Shown: positions 27,792 through 35,640 of the stretch, in pieces | Layout of the letters: each line of letters starts with the position of its first letter | How positions within the stretch are numbered: position 1 is the first letter of the stretch | Assembly (NCBI RefSeq): GCF_945873075.1 | Contig: NZ_CAMCBS010000002.1 | Location: 62,001-126,000, forward strand | Origin: an uncultured Moraxella sp. | GTDB taxonomy: Bacteria; Pseudomonadota; Gammaproteobacteria; Pseudomonadales; Moraxellaceae | Length of the DNA: 64,000 nucleotides | Direction of reading: 5' to 3' | Made by a program: the position numbers and the translations under genes | The notes under the pieces: generated by a model | Databases searched by the model: none | What the model was told of the DNA's origin: nothing | The model's input: the letters and a program-made list of their open reading frames with translations, nothing else

Positions 27792-29315
27792 TTAGGATAG
27801 ACAGCTGACGGCGATTTGTTGGTCGGCTAAGGCAGGCGTGATGTCATTGGCGACTGCTTTGGGATTGACTTGATAAGGGGTGCTGAGTATCTCAAATAAG
27901 CGCTGCACTTCACCAAAATCATCTGTTAGGGCATGCGTGATGGCGGTGTGTGCCATGTGGTTGCGTAGCACATAGACGGGGTTGTGCGTTGTCAGTCGCT
28001 GTATCACCGCTTGAGTGTCGTTTTCGGCTTGGATAAGATGAGTAAAGCGTGCTACCCATGCTTGCCAAGTGTCTAGCGCCTTGTGCGGTAGGCCACGAGT
28101 GAGTGTGCCAAGCAGTCGGCGTTCGTGCGTATCGGCAGTATCGCTGTACATTTTATTTGCCGTATTATCCACTGTATCATCCGCCACCGCAATCAATGCA
28201 CGAAAGGTATTGGTATAATCCAGCTGATAAGTTTTCATCAAATCAAGCAGTTCATAGCCAAGCGCCGTCGTCTCATCACTTGCGTTGGCAAAGCCAAGCT
28301 TATGCGCAAGTCCATCATGATAAGTCTCTTGTAGCGCTTGTTCATAGCTATCTAGCGCATCATCAATGGCGGTCGGTGTCACGCCGATACGCTGTAAATT
28401 TTTGAACACCGTTGCCAAATTCCAATAGCCAATCATCGGCTGATTTTGGTAAGTGTATCTGCCTGTGTGGTCGGAGTGGTTATTAATCCAAGCAGGGTTA
28501 AAGCTTTCCATAAATCCAAAGGGCCCAAAGTCAAGCGTCGTACCTGTGATGTTCAGATTGTCCGTATTCATCACCCCATGACTAAAGCCGACCAGTTGCC
28601 ACTTGGCAATCATGCATGCGGTATTGATGGCAATTTGCTTTATCAGTGCAGGCATATCTGCCGTACCTGCCGTGCTATCGTATAGTGATGGATAATAACT
28701 TTGGCAAATATGAGTGATAAATCCTGATAAATAATCTGATGCATACATCGCCACCCATTCGATATGCCCCAGTCTGACATGACAGTCACTGACACGCAGT
28801 AGTGCAGCGGCTCGCTCCATCTGATAGCGTTGAATGGGTGTGTCCGACACCACAAAGCCAATCGCATCCGATGAGTCGATACCAAGACAATTCAGCGCAT
28901 GACCGCACAGATATTCACGGATAGTACTAGCAATCATCGCTCGCCCATCGCCATGCCGAGAGTAGGGCGTGCGTCCTGCGCCTTTTAGGTGCAAATCTGT
29001 CAGTCGTCCATCATCATCCATCAGCTGTGCGATTAATAAGCCACGCCCATCACCAAGCTGACCTGCCCACTGCCCAAACTGATGCCCTGCATATGCCATT
29101 GCAATCGGCTGTAACCCATGCGGACTTTGGCTTGCCAGTGGCGTCAGTCGCCCACTGATGACATCTTGCCAGTCGTTATCGCTAAGATTGCCAAGTCCAA
29201 GTTTATCAATCAATCCACGATTTATCGCACCTAGCTTAGGCGTATCAAGTGGCATAGGATTGATATGGCGGTACAGGCGTTCGTCATGTTTATGATAGTC
29301 GGTGATAAATTTCAT
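27792..29315 (-). CDS. selO: Protein adenylyltransferase SelO (YdiU/UPF0061)
   Basis: Pseudokinase-fold enzyme that transfers AMP to Ser/Thr/Tyr of target proteins, implicated in oxidative-stress responses. The 507 residues match the bacterial family. Seen: AYAGHQFGQWAGQLGDGRG near residue 75, HLKGAGRTPYSRHGDGRA, SSTIREYLCGHA, FSHGVMNTDNLNITG and DFGPFGFM. The C-terminus VSCLS has cysteine where some eukaryotic homologues have selenocysteine. It stands alone between ccoS (same strand, 125 bp away) and the desaturase. Confidence 0.96.
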   Translation of the reverse strand: MKFITDYHKHDERLYRHINPMPLDTPKLGAINRGLIDKLGLGNLSDNDWQDVISGRLTPLASQSPHGLQPIAMAYAGHQFGQWAGQLGDGRGLLIAQLMDDDGRLTDLHLKGAGRTPYSRHGDGRAMIASTIREYLCGHALNCLGIDSSDAIGFVVSDTPIQRYQMERAAALLRVSDCHVRLGHIEWVAMYASDYLSGFITHICQSYYPSLYDSTAGTADMPALIKQIAINTACMIAKWQLVGFSHGVMNTDNLNITGTTLDFGPFGFMESFNPAWINNHSDHTGRYTYQNQPMIGYWNLATVFKNLQRIGVTPTAIDDALDSYEQALQETYHDGLAHKLGFANASDETTALGYELLDLMKTYQLDYTNTFRALIAVADDTVDNTANKMYSDTADTHERRLLGTLTRGLPHKALDTWQAWVARFTHLIQAENDTQAVIQRLTTHNPVYVLRNHMAHTAITHALTDDFGEVQRLFEILSTPYQVNPKAVANDITPALADQQIAVSCLS

Positions 29316-29397
29316 GGCATCTTAAGGGTGGTGATAAATGGTTTAGACAGTGTAGCACACTTTGGCTAAGTGTGATAATGCGATAAAAAAAGAAAAA

Positions 29398-29424
29398 CCC
29401 TTTATCCAAGCGTCGGATAAAGGG
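29398..29424 (-). terminator. Terminator of the desaturase gene
   Basis: The 10-bp perfect stem CCCTTTATCC / GGATAAAGGG, with a 7-base loop and an A run on the left, reads as a T run on the minus strand. Confidence 0.8.
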
Positions 29425-29447
29425 TGGAGAAAAAGTGTTGCTAAAGC

Positions 29448-30632
29448 TTAGGCTTTGGCGGTTTTACCTTTAAGTTGTAAAAATGCCTTTTCGATACGTT
29501 CGCTGTGCGCTAGGATTTTGGCTTCGACTTCGGCAAACTGCGCTTTGAGCTTGTCATCAGCTTCTTGTAGGCGATTGGCAAATTCTGCTCGTTTTAGCTC
29601 AATAGCTTGAGCTTTTAGGGCGTGCCATTCTTCGACGGTTTTGGTAAATTCGTCATATTCAGCACTGATACGCTCTTTGAATGCCATCAAACGCTCATCC
29701 AGGCTTGGCTCACCACCGTTTACGATTCGCTCTTGGGCACGCTTAAACTGCATGGTGACTTCGGCGTGCTTGATGGTCAGATTATCGACACGCTTCAAGT
29801 CTGATGCGAGACCGATTTTTGACAAAATAGCGATAAACCATTTGGTTGGGTCGTATTGCCACCATTTGACGCCGTTACGATAGTCATATTGGAAATAATG
29901 ATGGTAGTTGTGATAACCTTCACCCCAAGTAAAAATCGCCAACACGCCATTATCACGCGCGGTATTGGTATCAGTATAAGGGCGAGTGCCAATCATGTGG
30001 CAAAGCGAGTTGATAAAGAAGGTAAAGTGATGTGTCAGCACAAGACGCAATAGACCTGCGATCAAAAATGTCCCTAGCATATCACCAGTGATCAGACCTG
30101 CGATACCGACGACGACTAAGTTTGTCGCAACAACCCAAAAGCCGTAGTAGTTGTGCTGAAGGGTAAGTAGTTTGTCTTTTTTGAGATCAGGGATATTTTT
30201 ATAATCATACTGACCGCTTGGGTATTTGTGCAGCATCCAGTCCATATGGCTGAACCAAAAACCACGGCGAGCCGAATACGGATCTTCATATTCATCATCG
30301 ACATGGCGATGGTGCGTGCGATGACCTGAGCACCAGTCAAAGGCAGAGCTTTGGACAGCTAAGGTCGCCCCAAGCAATAAGAAATATTTGACAATCGGGT
30401 GGGCTTCATACGCCTTATGCGCCCATAGGCGGTGATAGCCTGCGGTGATGGATAGTCCCGTCCACGCCATAAAGATGGCAAAAGCCGTCCAAACAGCAGG
30501 ATTGACCCCGTGTGTCCATAGATACCAAGGCACTAGGATGATTGCCAGTAGTGGCGTAGATAAAAGCACGATGGCAGGCACCCAGTTGATGGGCGCATTT
30601 TTAAAGGCTTCAGGATTGCGTTCGATACTCAT
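29448..30632 (-). CDS. Acyl-CoA delta-9 fatty acid desaturase
   Basis: Membrane di-iron desaturase introducing a double bond into saturated acyl chains. The three histidine boxes are intact: HRLWAH, HRTHHRHVD and HNYHH, between pairs of membrane helices. The first ~290 residues form the desaturase domain. Residues ~300-394 are a charged, alanine/glutamate-rich helical extension (KAQAIELKRAEFANRLQ and onward) likely to form a coiled coil, longer than in many bacterial DesC/DesB enzymes. A TetR regulator is divergently transcribed across a 402-bp region with dyads, reminiscent of the desT-desCB arrangement of Pseudomonas; regulation by that protein is inferred. Confidence 0.93.
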   Translation of the reverse strand: MSIERNPEAFKNAPINWVPAIVLLSTPLLAIILVPWYLWTHGVNPAVWTAFAIFMAWTGLSITAGYHRLWAHKAYEAHPIVKYFLLLGATLAVQSSAFDWCSGHRTHHRHVDDEYEDPYSARRGFWFSHMDWMLHKYPSGQYDYKNIPDLKKDKLLTLQHNYYGFWVVATNLVVVGIAGLITGDMLGTFLIAGLLRLVLTHHFTFFINSLCHMIGTRPYTDTNTARDNGVLAIFTWGEGYHNYHHYFQYDYRNGVKWWQYDPTKWFIAILSKIGLASDLKRVDNLTIKHAEVTMQFKRAQERIVNGGEPSLDERLMAFKERISAEYDEFTKTVEEWHALKAQAIELKRAEFANRLQEADDKLKAQFAEVEAKILAHSERIEKAFLQLKGKTAKA

Positions 30633-30829
30633 AAACGAAGGTTACCTATAAAATTGGGCGACAAACTTAATGCTTTCTCCAAAAAGTTTGCAAAAACAGC
30701 GATCAGTATTCCAAATATTTTGGCAAAATGCCATCAATAGCCTATCAATGACACTGCACAAAGCTTGGTGTGACAAAGGTTTGTACGCAGTGACCGCCTT
30801 TTATTATGCTATCATACTTCCTATAAAAA

Positions 30830-30845
30830 GTGAACAATTATTCAC
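30830..30845. promoter_or_regulatory. Candidate TetR-family operator
   Basis: GTGAACAATTATTCAC is palindromic except for one mismatched pair. It recalls the AGTGAAC-type half-sites of DesT in Pseudomonas. It lies about 200 bp from either gene, in a suitable place for divergent control. Confidence 0.4.
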
Positions 30846-30864
30846 ATAAATTTATGGGAGAAAT

Positions 30865-30879
30865 TGTAACTTTGTTACA
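30865..30879. promoter_or_regulatory. Second dyad in the desaturase/TetR divergent region
   Basis: TGTAAC-TTT-GTTACA is a perfect 6-bp inverted repeat with a 3-bp centre, 19 bp from the first dyad. Confidence 0.35.
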
Positions 30880-30996
30880 GTATCGTACAGTAGAATAACT
30901 TGGTCATATAGATCTCAGCATTATTTGGCATTAGAAAATATTTGTAAAATAAGCGCATGTTGATAATTAAAAATTGATGTCAAGACAAGCTTGGTT

Positions 30997-31005
30997 TGCT
31001 ATAAT
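30997..31005 (+). promoter_or_regulatory. Extended -10 promoter of the TetR gene
   Basis: TG-C-TATAAT matches the consensus -10 with the TG extension, 29 bp before the ATG at 31035. Confidence 0.55.
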
Positions 31006-31034
31006 TTGCTGGTTGAGTTTTTGAGGAATGAACT

Positions 31035-31748
31035 ATGTCCAACCGCAAGGAGTTGTACAATCTTCGTGAGGCACGGATTTTGGAAACTGCAGAGCAGTTG
31101 TTGCTTGATTCTGGTGAAGGTGATTTGACGCTAGACAGCCTAGCGATGCAGCTTGATCTGGCCAAAGGAACGCTGTATAAGCATTTTTCAAGCAAAGATG
31201 AGCTATTGATGCGTATCTTGATTGATTTTGAAAAACGCAAATTTTTGATGAATGATGTCAATGATGGCGCAGGGGCGGGCGTGGCTCGATTGGTGCTACA
31301 ACTGCTAAACTTACCGCATCGTGCGATTTTATTTAATCATATCGAAGAGCGGCTATCATCAACGGCTGTGGGTCTAAATAAACTGTTTGGCGAATTGTAT
31401 CAAGTGCGCCGTGAACGATTGGCTCGGCTATCGAATATTGCTGAGACTTATTTGGCAGAACAAAATAGCGGCATGACCACGAGAGACTATCTGGCGACGA
31501 TTTATTCGGTCGGGCAAGGTGGGGCGAGTTTACTTAATTCCACCTTTTATCAGCGGTATCTTGGTCGCCGAGACACGCTTAAGCAAGCACTGGTGAAGCA
31601 GATGCTTGATTTGCCACGCTTATACCCAAAAGTCGATAGCGCTGAGCAGGATTTACAAAATGCGCAGTTTAGCACCGAGCTAAATGAAGAAGTGGACATC
31701 GAAGAAATCGCCGATGCGATTGGTGCTCGGGTGGAGATGAGTATTTAG
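31035..31748 (+). CDS. TetR/AcrR family transcriptional regulator
   Basis: The 237-residue DNA-binding protein has an N-terminal TetR helix-turn-helix at about residues 10-55 (REARILETAEQLLLDSG, LTLDSLAMQLDLAKGTLYKHFSSKDELL). A helical ligand-binding domain and a ~25-residue acidic tail follow. Divergent orientation to the fatty-acid desaturase and the shared region with two dyads suggest control of unsaturated fatty acid synthesis, in the manner of DesT or FabR, but the ligand-domain sequence does not let me assign it to either. A GAGGAATG ribosome site lies just upstream of the start. Confidence 0.88.
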   Translation: MSNRKELYNLREARILETAEQLLLDSGEGDLTLDSLAMQLDLAKGTLYKHFSSKDELLMRILIDFEKRKFLMNDVNDGAGAGVARLVLQLLNLPHRAILFNHIEERLSSTAVGLNKLFGELYQVRRERLARLSNIAETYLAEQNSGMTTRDYLATIYSVGQGGASLLNSTFYQRYLGRRDTLKQALVKQMLDLPRLYPKVDSAEQDLQNAQFSTELNEEVDIEEIADAIGARVEMSI

Positions 31749-31790
31749 ATGAGCGTTTGACAGTTTTTTTGACTGTTTAAGGTGTGAAAA

Positions 31791-31820
31791 AAATATCCCC
31801 GACAAGCATCGGGGATATTT
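31791..31820. terminator. Bidirectional terminator between the TetR and permease genes
   Basis: The 12-bp perfect stem AAATATCCCCGA / TCGGGGATATTT, with a 6-base loop, has As on one side and Ts on the other, between convergent genes. Confidence 0.85.
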
Positions 31821-31838
31821 TGTGTATATAATCAAAGA

Positions 31839-33233
31839 TTATACATCTTCTTCTTTATATTGTGGTACTGGTGCTTTAAAGCCACGAGTCTTGATACCTA
31901 GCCAGATAAAGCCAAGTGCTGCCCAGAATAGACCAACTTTAAGAGTCAAGCCATCAACTTCTAACCACATTAAGAATACGCTAATAAAGCCAAGTACGGG
32001 AACAATAATGTAATTAAATACATCCTTTCCGTTTTTAACAAGCTTATTGCGGAATACATAATGGAAAAGTACCGAAATATTAACAAAGCTAAATGCAGTC
32101 AATGCACCAAAGCTGATTAGGTTGACGACAGTGTCAAGATTGATAAAACCTGCTGTTAATGCTACAGCGCCTGCAATTAAGATGTTATTTACTGGTGTGC
32201 GAAGTTTAGGGTGGATTTGACCAAAAATCTTGTTGCTGATTACGCCATCACGACCCATCACATACATCAGACGAGATACGCCAGCGTGTGCTGAGATACC
32301 TGATGCCATTACGGTAACAATCGCAAAGCCCAATACCCAACCTTGGAATACTGCACCGCCAACTGCCAAAAGAATTGATGGTTGCGTACCTTCTTCAACA
32401 GCTTCTTTGAAGTAGCCAACAGCTTCATTTGGAAAATACAGCTGCATAAAATAGGTACTTACAATAAAGATAATACCAGCGATTAGCGAGGTGAGGAACA
32501 TTGCTTTTGGTAGAGTATTTTTAACATCTTTAGTTTCTTCAGCCAAGCTTGATAATGAGTCAAAGCCTGTAAATGAGAAACATAGGATGGTTGCACCTGT
32601 AATTACAGCTGTGATAGATGTGGTATCATTCCAAAAAGGAGTTAGGCTCCATAATTGGTAGGCGTTGGTCGGATCGATTGTACCATCAGCATTGACGCCA
32701 CCTTGAAGATGTTGGAATGTCATGAACACAAAAATAGCAATGATGGCAATTTGGATGAATACAATCCAACTATTGAAATACGCTACCACTTTTGAACCAA
32801 ATAGGTTTACACCTGTCATTAATGCCGTCAAACCAATCACCCACACCCAGTGGTTTACTGATGGGAATAGTGCTTCTAGGTATAGCACCGCAAGGATGAT
32901 ATTGACCATTGGCGATAGCAGATAGTCAAGCCAGCTTGACCAGCCCACCATAAAGCCCATGCTTGGGTTGATGGATTTTTGGGTATAAGTATAAGCAGAA
33001 CCTGAAGATGGATATGCGCGAATCATATGACCATAACTGAGAGATGTCAGCAAAATGGCAATTAGGGCGAAAAAGTAGGACATTGGTACATGTCCAAAAC
33101 TTTCTTGCGAGACTTGACCAAAGGTATCAAGTAGGGTCATTGGTTGGATATAGGCAAGACCGATGATGATGACATGCCAAAGACCAAGGTTTCGCTGCAG
33201 GCGAGCGACATTCGGGGTAGGTGAAGTATTCAA
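31839..33233 (-). CDS. APC family amino acid permease
   Basis: Cytoplasmic-membrane amino acid/polyamine/organocation transporter with about twelve helices. Seen: the N-terminal LQRNLGLWHVIIIGLAYIQPM segment, ALLLTSLSYGHMIRAYPSSGSAYTY (consensus region around TM2) and FSFTGFDSLSSLAEE, typical of the family. The frame is open to an ATG at 33293, but the first 20 residues would be unusual. A TTG at 33233 has AAAGGA 9 bp upstream and gives a normal N-terminus, so it is preferred (about 464 residues). The substrate cannot be predicted. A TCAAACG-CAAT-CGTTTGA dyad upstream may be an operator. Confidence 0.88.
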   Translation of the reverse strand: MNTSPTPNVARLQRNLGLWHVIIIGLAYIQPMTLLDTFGQVSQESFGHVPMSYFFALIAILLTSLSYGHMIRAYPSSGSAYTYTQKSINPSMGFMVGWSSWLDYLLSPMVNIILAVLYLEALFPSVNHWVWVIGLTALMTGVNLFGSKVVAYFNSWIVFIQIAIIAIFVFMTFQHLQGGVNADGTIDPTNAYQLWSLTPFWNDTTSITAVITGATILCFSFTGFDSLSSLAEETKDVKNTLPKAMFLTSLIAGIIFIVSTYFMQLYFPNEAVGYFKEAVEEGTQPSILLAVGGAVFQGWVLGFAIVTVMASGISAHAGVSRLMYVMGRDGVISNKIFGQIHPKLRTPVNNILIAGAVALTAGFINLDTVVNLISFGALTAFSFVNISVLFHYVFRNKLVKNGKDVFNYIIVPVLGFISVFLMWLEVDGLTLKVGLFWAALGFIWLGIKTRGFKAPVPQYKEEDV

Positions 33234-33297
33234 CGATGGTATTCCTTTTAAGTGTGCAAAATGCAGCCAACACAAAAGAGAACTAAGCTTCATCGTA

Positions 33298-33315
33298 TCA
33301 AACGCAATCGTTTGA
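33298..33315. promoter_or_regulatory. Candidate operator upstream of the APC permease
   Basis: TCAAACG-CAAT-CGTTTGA is a perfect 7-bp inverted repeat with a 4-bp centre, 65 bp upstream of the preferred TTG start. Confidence 0.4.
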
Positions 33316-33552
33316 ATTTGGTTCGATTAGGCTATCTGCTCCAAGAATTAAAAAAAGTAGGGTTGAAAAAATGGGTATCAAAATTGCTAGTTTGTAACAA
33401 AAATCAATACCCATGTAAGTTCTTGTGAATTTTAGCCCAAAAAAAGTGATTTGTCAGCAAGTTTTTTGGTAATTTGTTCAATTTTCACCAATTTTGGCAA
33501 ATTATTTTGTAAAAATTGATGAAAAATTATCCCAATGTGCTTTTTTTATCCA

Positions 33553-34323
33553 TCACCCGCCCTTTAAGGTCAGCCCACGACCGCCATCCACTGCCAAGAT
33601 TTGCCCTGTGATATAGCGGCTATTGATCATAAACAGCACAGCACTAGCAATGTCATCGGGTGTGCCGATGCATTTGAGCGGCACAGAGTCTGTCAAGATG
33701 GCTTGGGTTTGGCTGTTTAGCTCGGGATTTTGGTCGTCATTAGGAAAGATATTCACCCCAGGGGCGACGCCATTGATGCGGATATCAGGCGCAAGCTCAA
33801 GTGCCAAGCTCTGTACCATCATGCGATGCCCCGCCTTTGCCATATTATAAATCGGATAACCGACAAAGGGCTTGGCATCGGCATGAATGTCAAGCAGGCT
33901 TAGGATACTGCCTTGATTTTGTTTAAGTTCTTTGGCGAATGCGTGTGTCAGTAGTAGCGGTGCTTTGGCATTGGTCAGCATCAAATCCTGCCAATGCGCC
34001 ATCATCGTCTCGTGCGTGCCATCAAATGGCGTGGCATAAAAGCTCGACGCATTATGCACCAAGACATCCAGTCTGCCAAAGCAGGACAGCACTTGTTCTG
34101 TAAACTCATCAAGCAGCTGACTGTCATTGACGACATCCAAGCTTGCGCTGATGGTCTTGGCAGAATTGGGACGAATGGCGTTCAGTCTATCTGCCAAGGC
34201 GCAAGCGTCATCATGGCTGTGATGATAGTGGATGATGACATCGTAGCCATCGGCGTGTAAGGTGGTGGCGATGGCTTTGCCAATTCGCTTGGCAGCACCT
34301 GTGATGAGTGCGGTTTTGTTCAT
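33553..34323 (-). CDS. SDR family oxidoreductase, pteridine reductase-like (FolM-like)
   Basis: NAD(P)H-dependent short-chain dehydrogenase of 256 residues. The cofactor loop reads TGAAKRIG (the TGxxxRxG form typical of pteridine reductases rather than TGxxxGxG), followed by HNASSF and the catalytic YNMAK. The C-terminus has ITGQILAVDGG, as in most SDRs. Homologues reduce dihydrobiopterin or dihydrofolate; the exact pterin substrate is not determinable. It begins 13 bp after the preceding same-strand gene cca, so the two may be co-transcribed. Confidence 0.85.
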   Translation of the reverse strand: MNKTALITGAAKRIGKAIATTLHADGYDVIIHYHHSHDDACALADRLNAIRPNSAKTISASLDVVNDSQLLDEFTEQVLSCFGRLDVLVHNASSFYATPFDGTHETMMAHWQDLMLTNAKAPLLLTHAFAKELKQNQGSILSLLDIHADAKPFVGYPIYNMAKAGHRMMVQSLALELAPDIRINGVAPGVNIFPNDDQNPELNSQTQAILTDSVPLKCIGTPDDIASAVLFMINSRYITGQILAVDGGRGLTLKGG

Positions 34324-34335
34324 AATTGATAAACA

Positions 34336-35526
34336 CTAATTTAAAATATAAAAAATTGTCAACGCATTTGCCATCTGAAAATTACCAATCAGTCCATACA
34401 GTGCCTGTGTGCGTAGGCGTGTCAGCTCATCGCCAATGGCTTTGCCAGTAAGTGTGCTGTCTATATTTGCCATACCAATAGACTGATAGCGACTGATGGC
34501 ATCAGCTAGCCATGCCTTTGGATAAGGCATTGATTTATTTTGATAAATTTCACAAGCATCATACAGCGACATCAGTAGTGTATCATCTTTATGAGCTTTG
34601 GTATGCTCAATCACGGTGAGTAGCTGCTCGGCGGTGATATTTGGCAGGGCAAGTAGTGTCGCACGATAATGAATAAACGCATGGATAAACTGACCGATGG
34701 CTTTTGGGACATTGAGCCGTGTTAGGCAGTCATTAAGCCCATTGATGTCATCGCCAAATACCGAAAACAGCATCGCTAGGCGAGTGGCAAGCGGACTATT
34801 TGCTCGGCAAGCGTTTTGCAATCTTGTCATCATCGCTTGATATGTGTCATAATTTGCCAATCGCTCGGCAAGTGTCGGTAATAGATGCGCCAAAATCCCA
34901 AGTCGGTGCAAGCAGTCGATATAATGATAACCATGTGGTTCGGCAATCGCCCGAGCTGTCTCTTGCCAAATGCGTTCACGGCTTAGATGTGATAATTCGC
35001 CTTGGGCGGCGATACTTTGCATGAGTGCCTGCGTGTCATCATGGATGACAAAGCCAAGCGGGGCAAAGCGGGCATAAAAGCGAGCCACTCGTAGCACACG
35101 CAAGGGGTCTTCGCTAAAGGCGGGGCTGACATGGCGTAGCACTTTGGCGTGCAAATCATCGAGCCCGCCATAATAATCCATCACTTCGCCTGTGATTGGT
35201 GTGTCATCAAATAAGCCTGTCACTTCGATGGCAAGTGCATTGATGGTCAAATCTCTGCGTAATAAGTCATCGGCTAGGCTGACATCAGGGCTTGACTGCA
35301 CGCTAAAGGCAGTGTGCCCTGTGCCGACTTTGCGCTCAAGGCGGGCAAGTGCGTATTCGGCGTGCGTATCAGGGTGCAAAAATACCGGAAAATCCGCACC
35401 GACTTGGCTAAAGCCATGAGCGAGCATGGTGGCAGTATCCGTGCCTACGACCATAAAGTCCTTGTCCTTAACAGGTAGTCCAAGCAGCCCATCACGCACT
35501 GCACCACCGACCAGATATACTTTCAT
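34336..35526 (-). CDS. cca: CCA tRNA nucleotidyltransferase
   Basis: Class II nucleotidyltransferase that adds or repairs the 3'-CCA of tRNAs. The 396 residues begin VYLVGGAVRDGLLG with the GGxVRD motif, followed by the catalytic DKDFMVV (DxD-type) and RRDLTINALA, then EDPLRVLRVARFYARF (basic neck region). The C-terminal HD phosphohydrolase domain of the longer E. coli enzyme has no clear HD motif here. It lies upstream of the SDR gene on the same strand. Confidence 0.94.
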   Translation of the reverse strand: MKVYLVGGAVRDGLLGLPVKDKDFMVVGTDTATMLAHGFSQVGADFPVFLHPDTHAEYALARLERKVGTGHTAFSVQSSPDVSLADDLLRRDLTINALAIEVTGLFDDTPITGEVMDYYGGLDDLHAKVLRHVSPAFSEDPLRVLRVARFYARFAPLGFVIHDDTQALMQSIAAQGELSHLSRERIWQETARAIAEPHGYHYIDCLHRLGILAHLLPTLAERLANYDTYQAMMTRLQNACRANSPLATRLAMLFSVFGDDINGLNDCLTRLNVPKAIGQFIHAFIHYRATLLALPNITAEQLLTVIEHTKAHKDDTLLMSLYDACEIYQNKSMPYPKAWLADAISRYQSIGMANIDSTLTGKAIGDELTRLRTQALYGLIGNFQMANALTIFYILN

Positions 35527-35595
35527 GCTATTTTTTCCGATGATTGTAAGAATGAGATGGATTTACTATAGCAAGATTTTTATAAAAAAACCAAT

Positions 35596-35628
35596 AAAAA
35601 ATGCCAGCGCTTAGGCTGACATTTTTGG
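35596..35628 (-). terminator. Terminator of maeB
   Basis: AAAAATGCCAGC pairs with GCTGACATTTTT with one mismatch. It lies just beyond the maeB stop, with an A run on the left. Confidence 0.6.
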
Positions 35629-35640
35629 CGCTTGGCAGGA

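Larger units (their letters stand above)
30633..31034. other. Divergent regulatory region between desaturase and TetR gene
   Basis: This 402-bp AT-rich region holds a near-perfect 16-bp dyad GTGAACAATTATTCAC (30830-30845), a perfect 6-3-6 dyad TGTAAC-TTT-GTTACA (30865-30879) and an extended -10 (TG-C-TATAAT, 30997-31005) for the TetR gene. No ORF or RNA gene was recognised. Confidence 0.6.
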
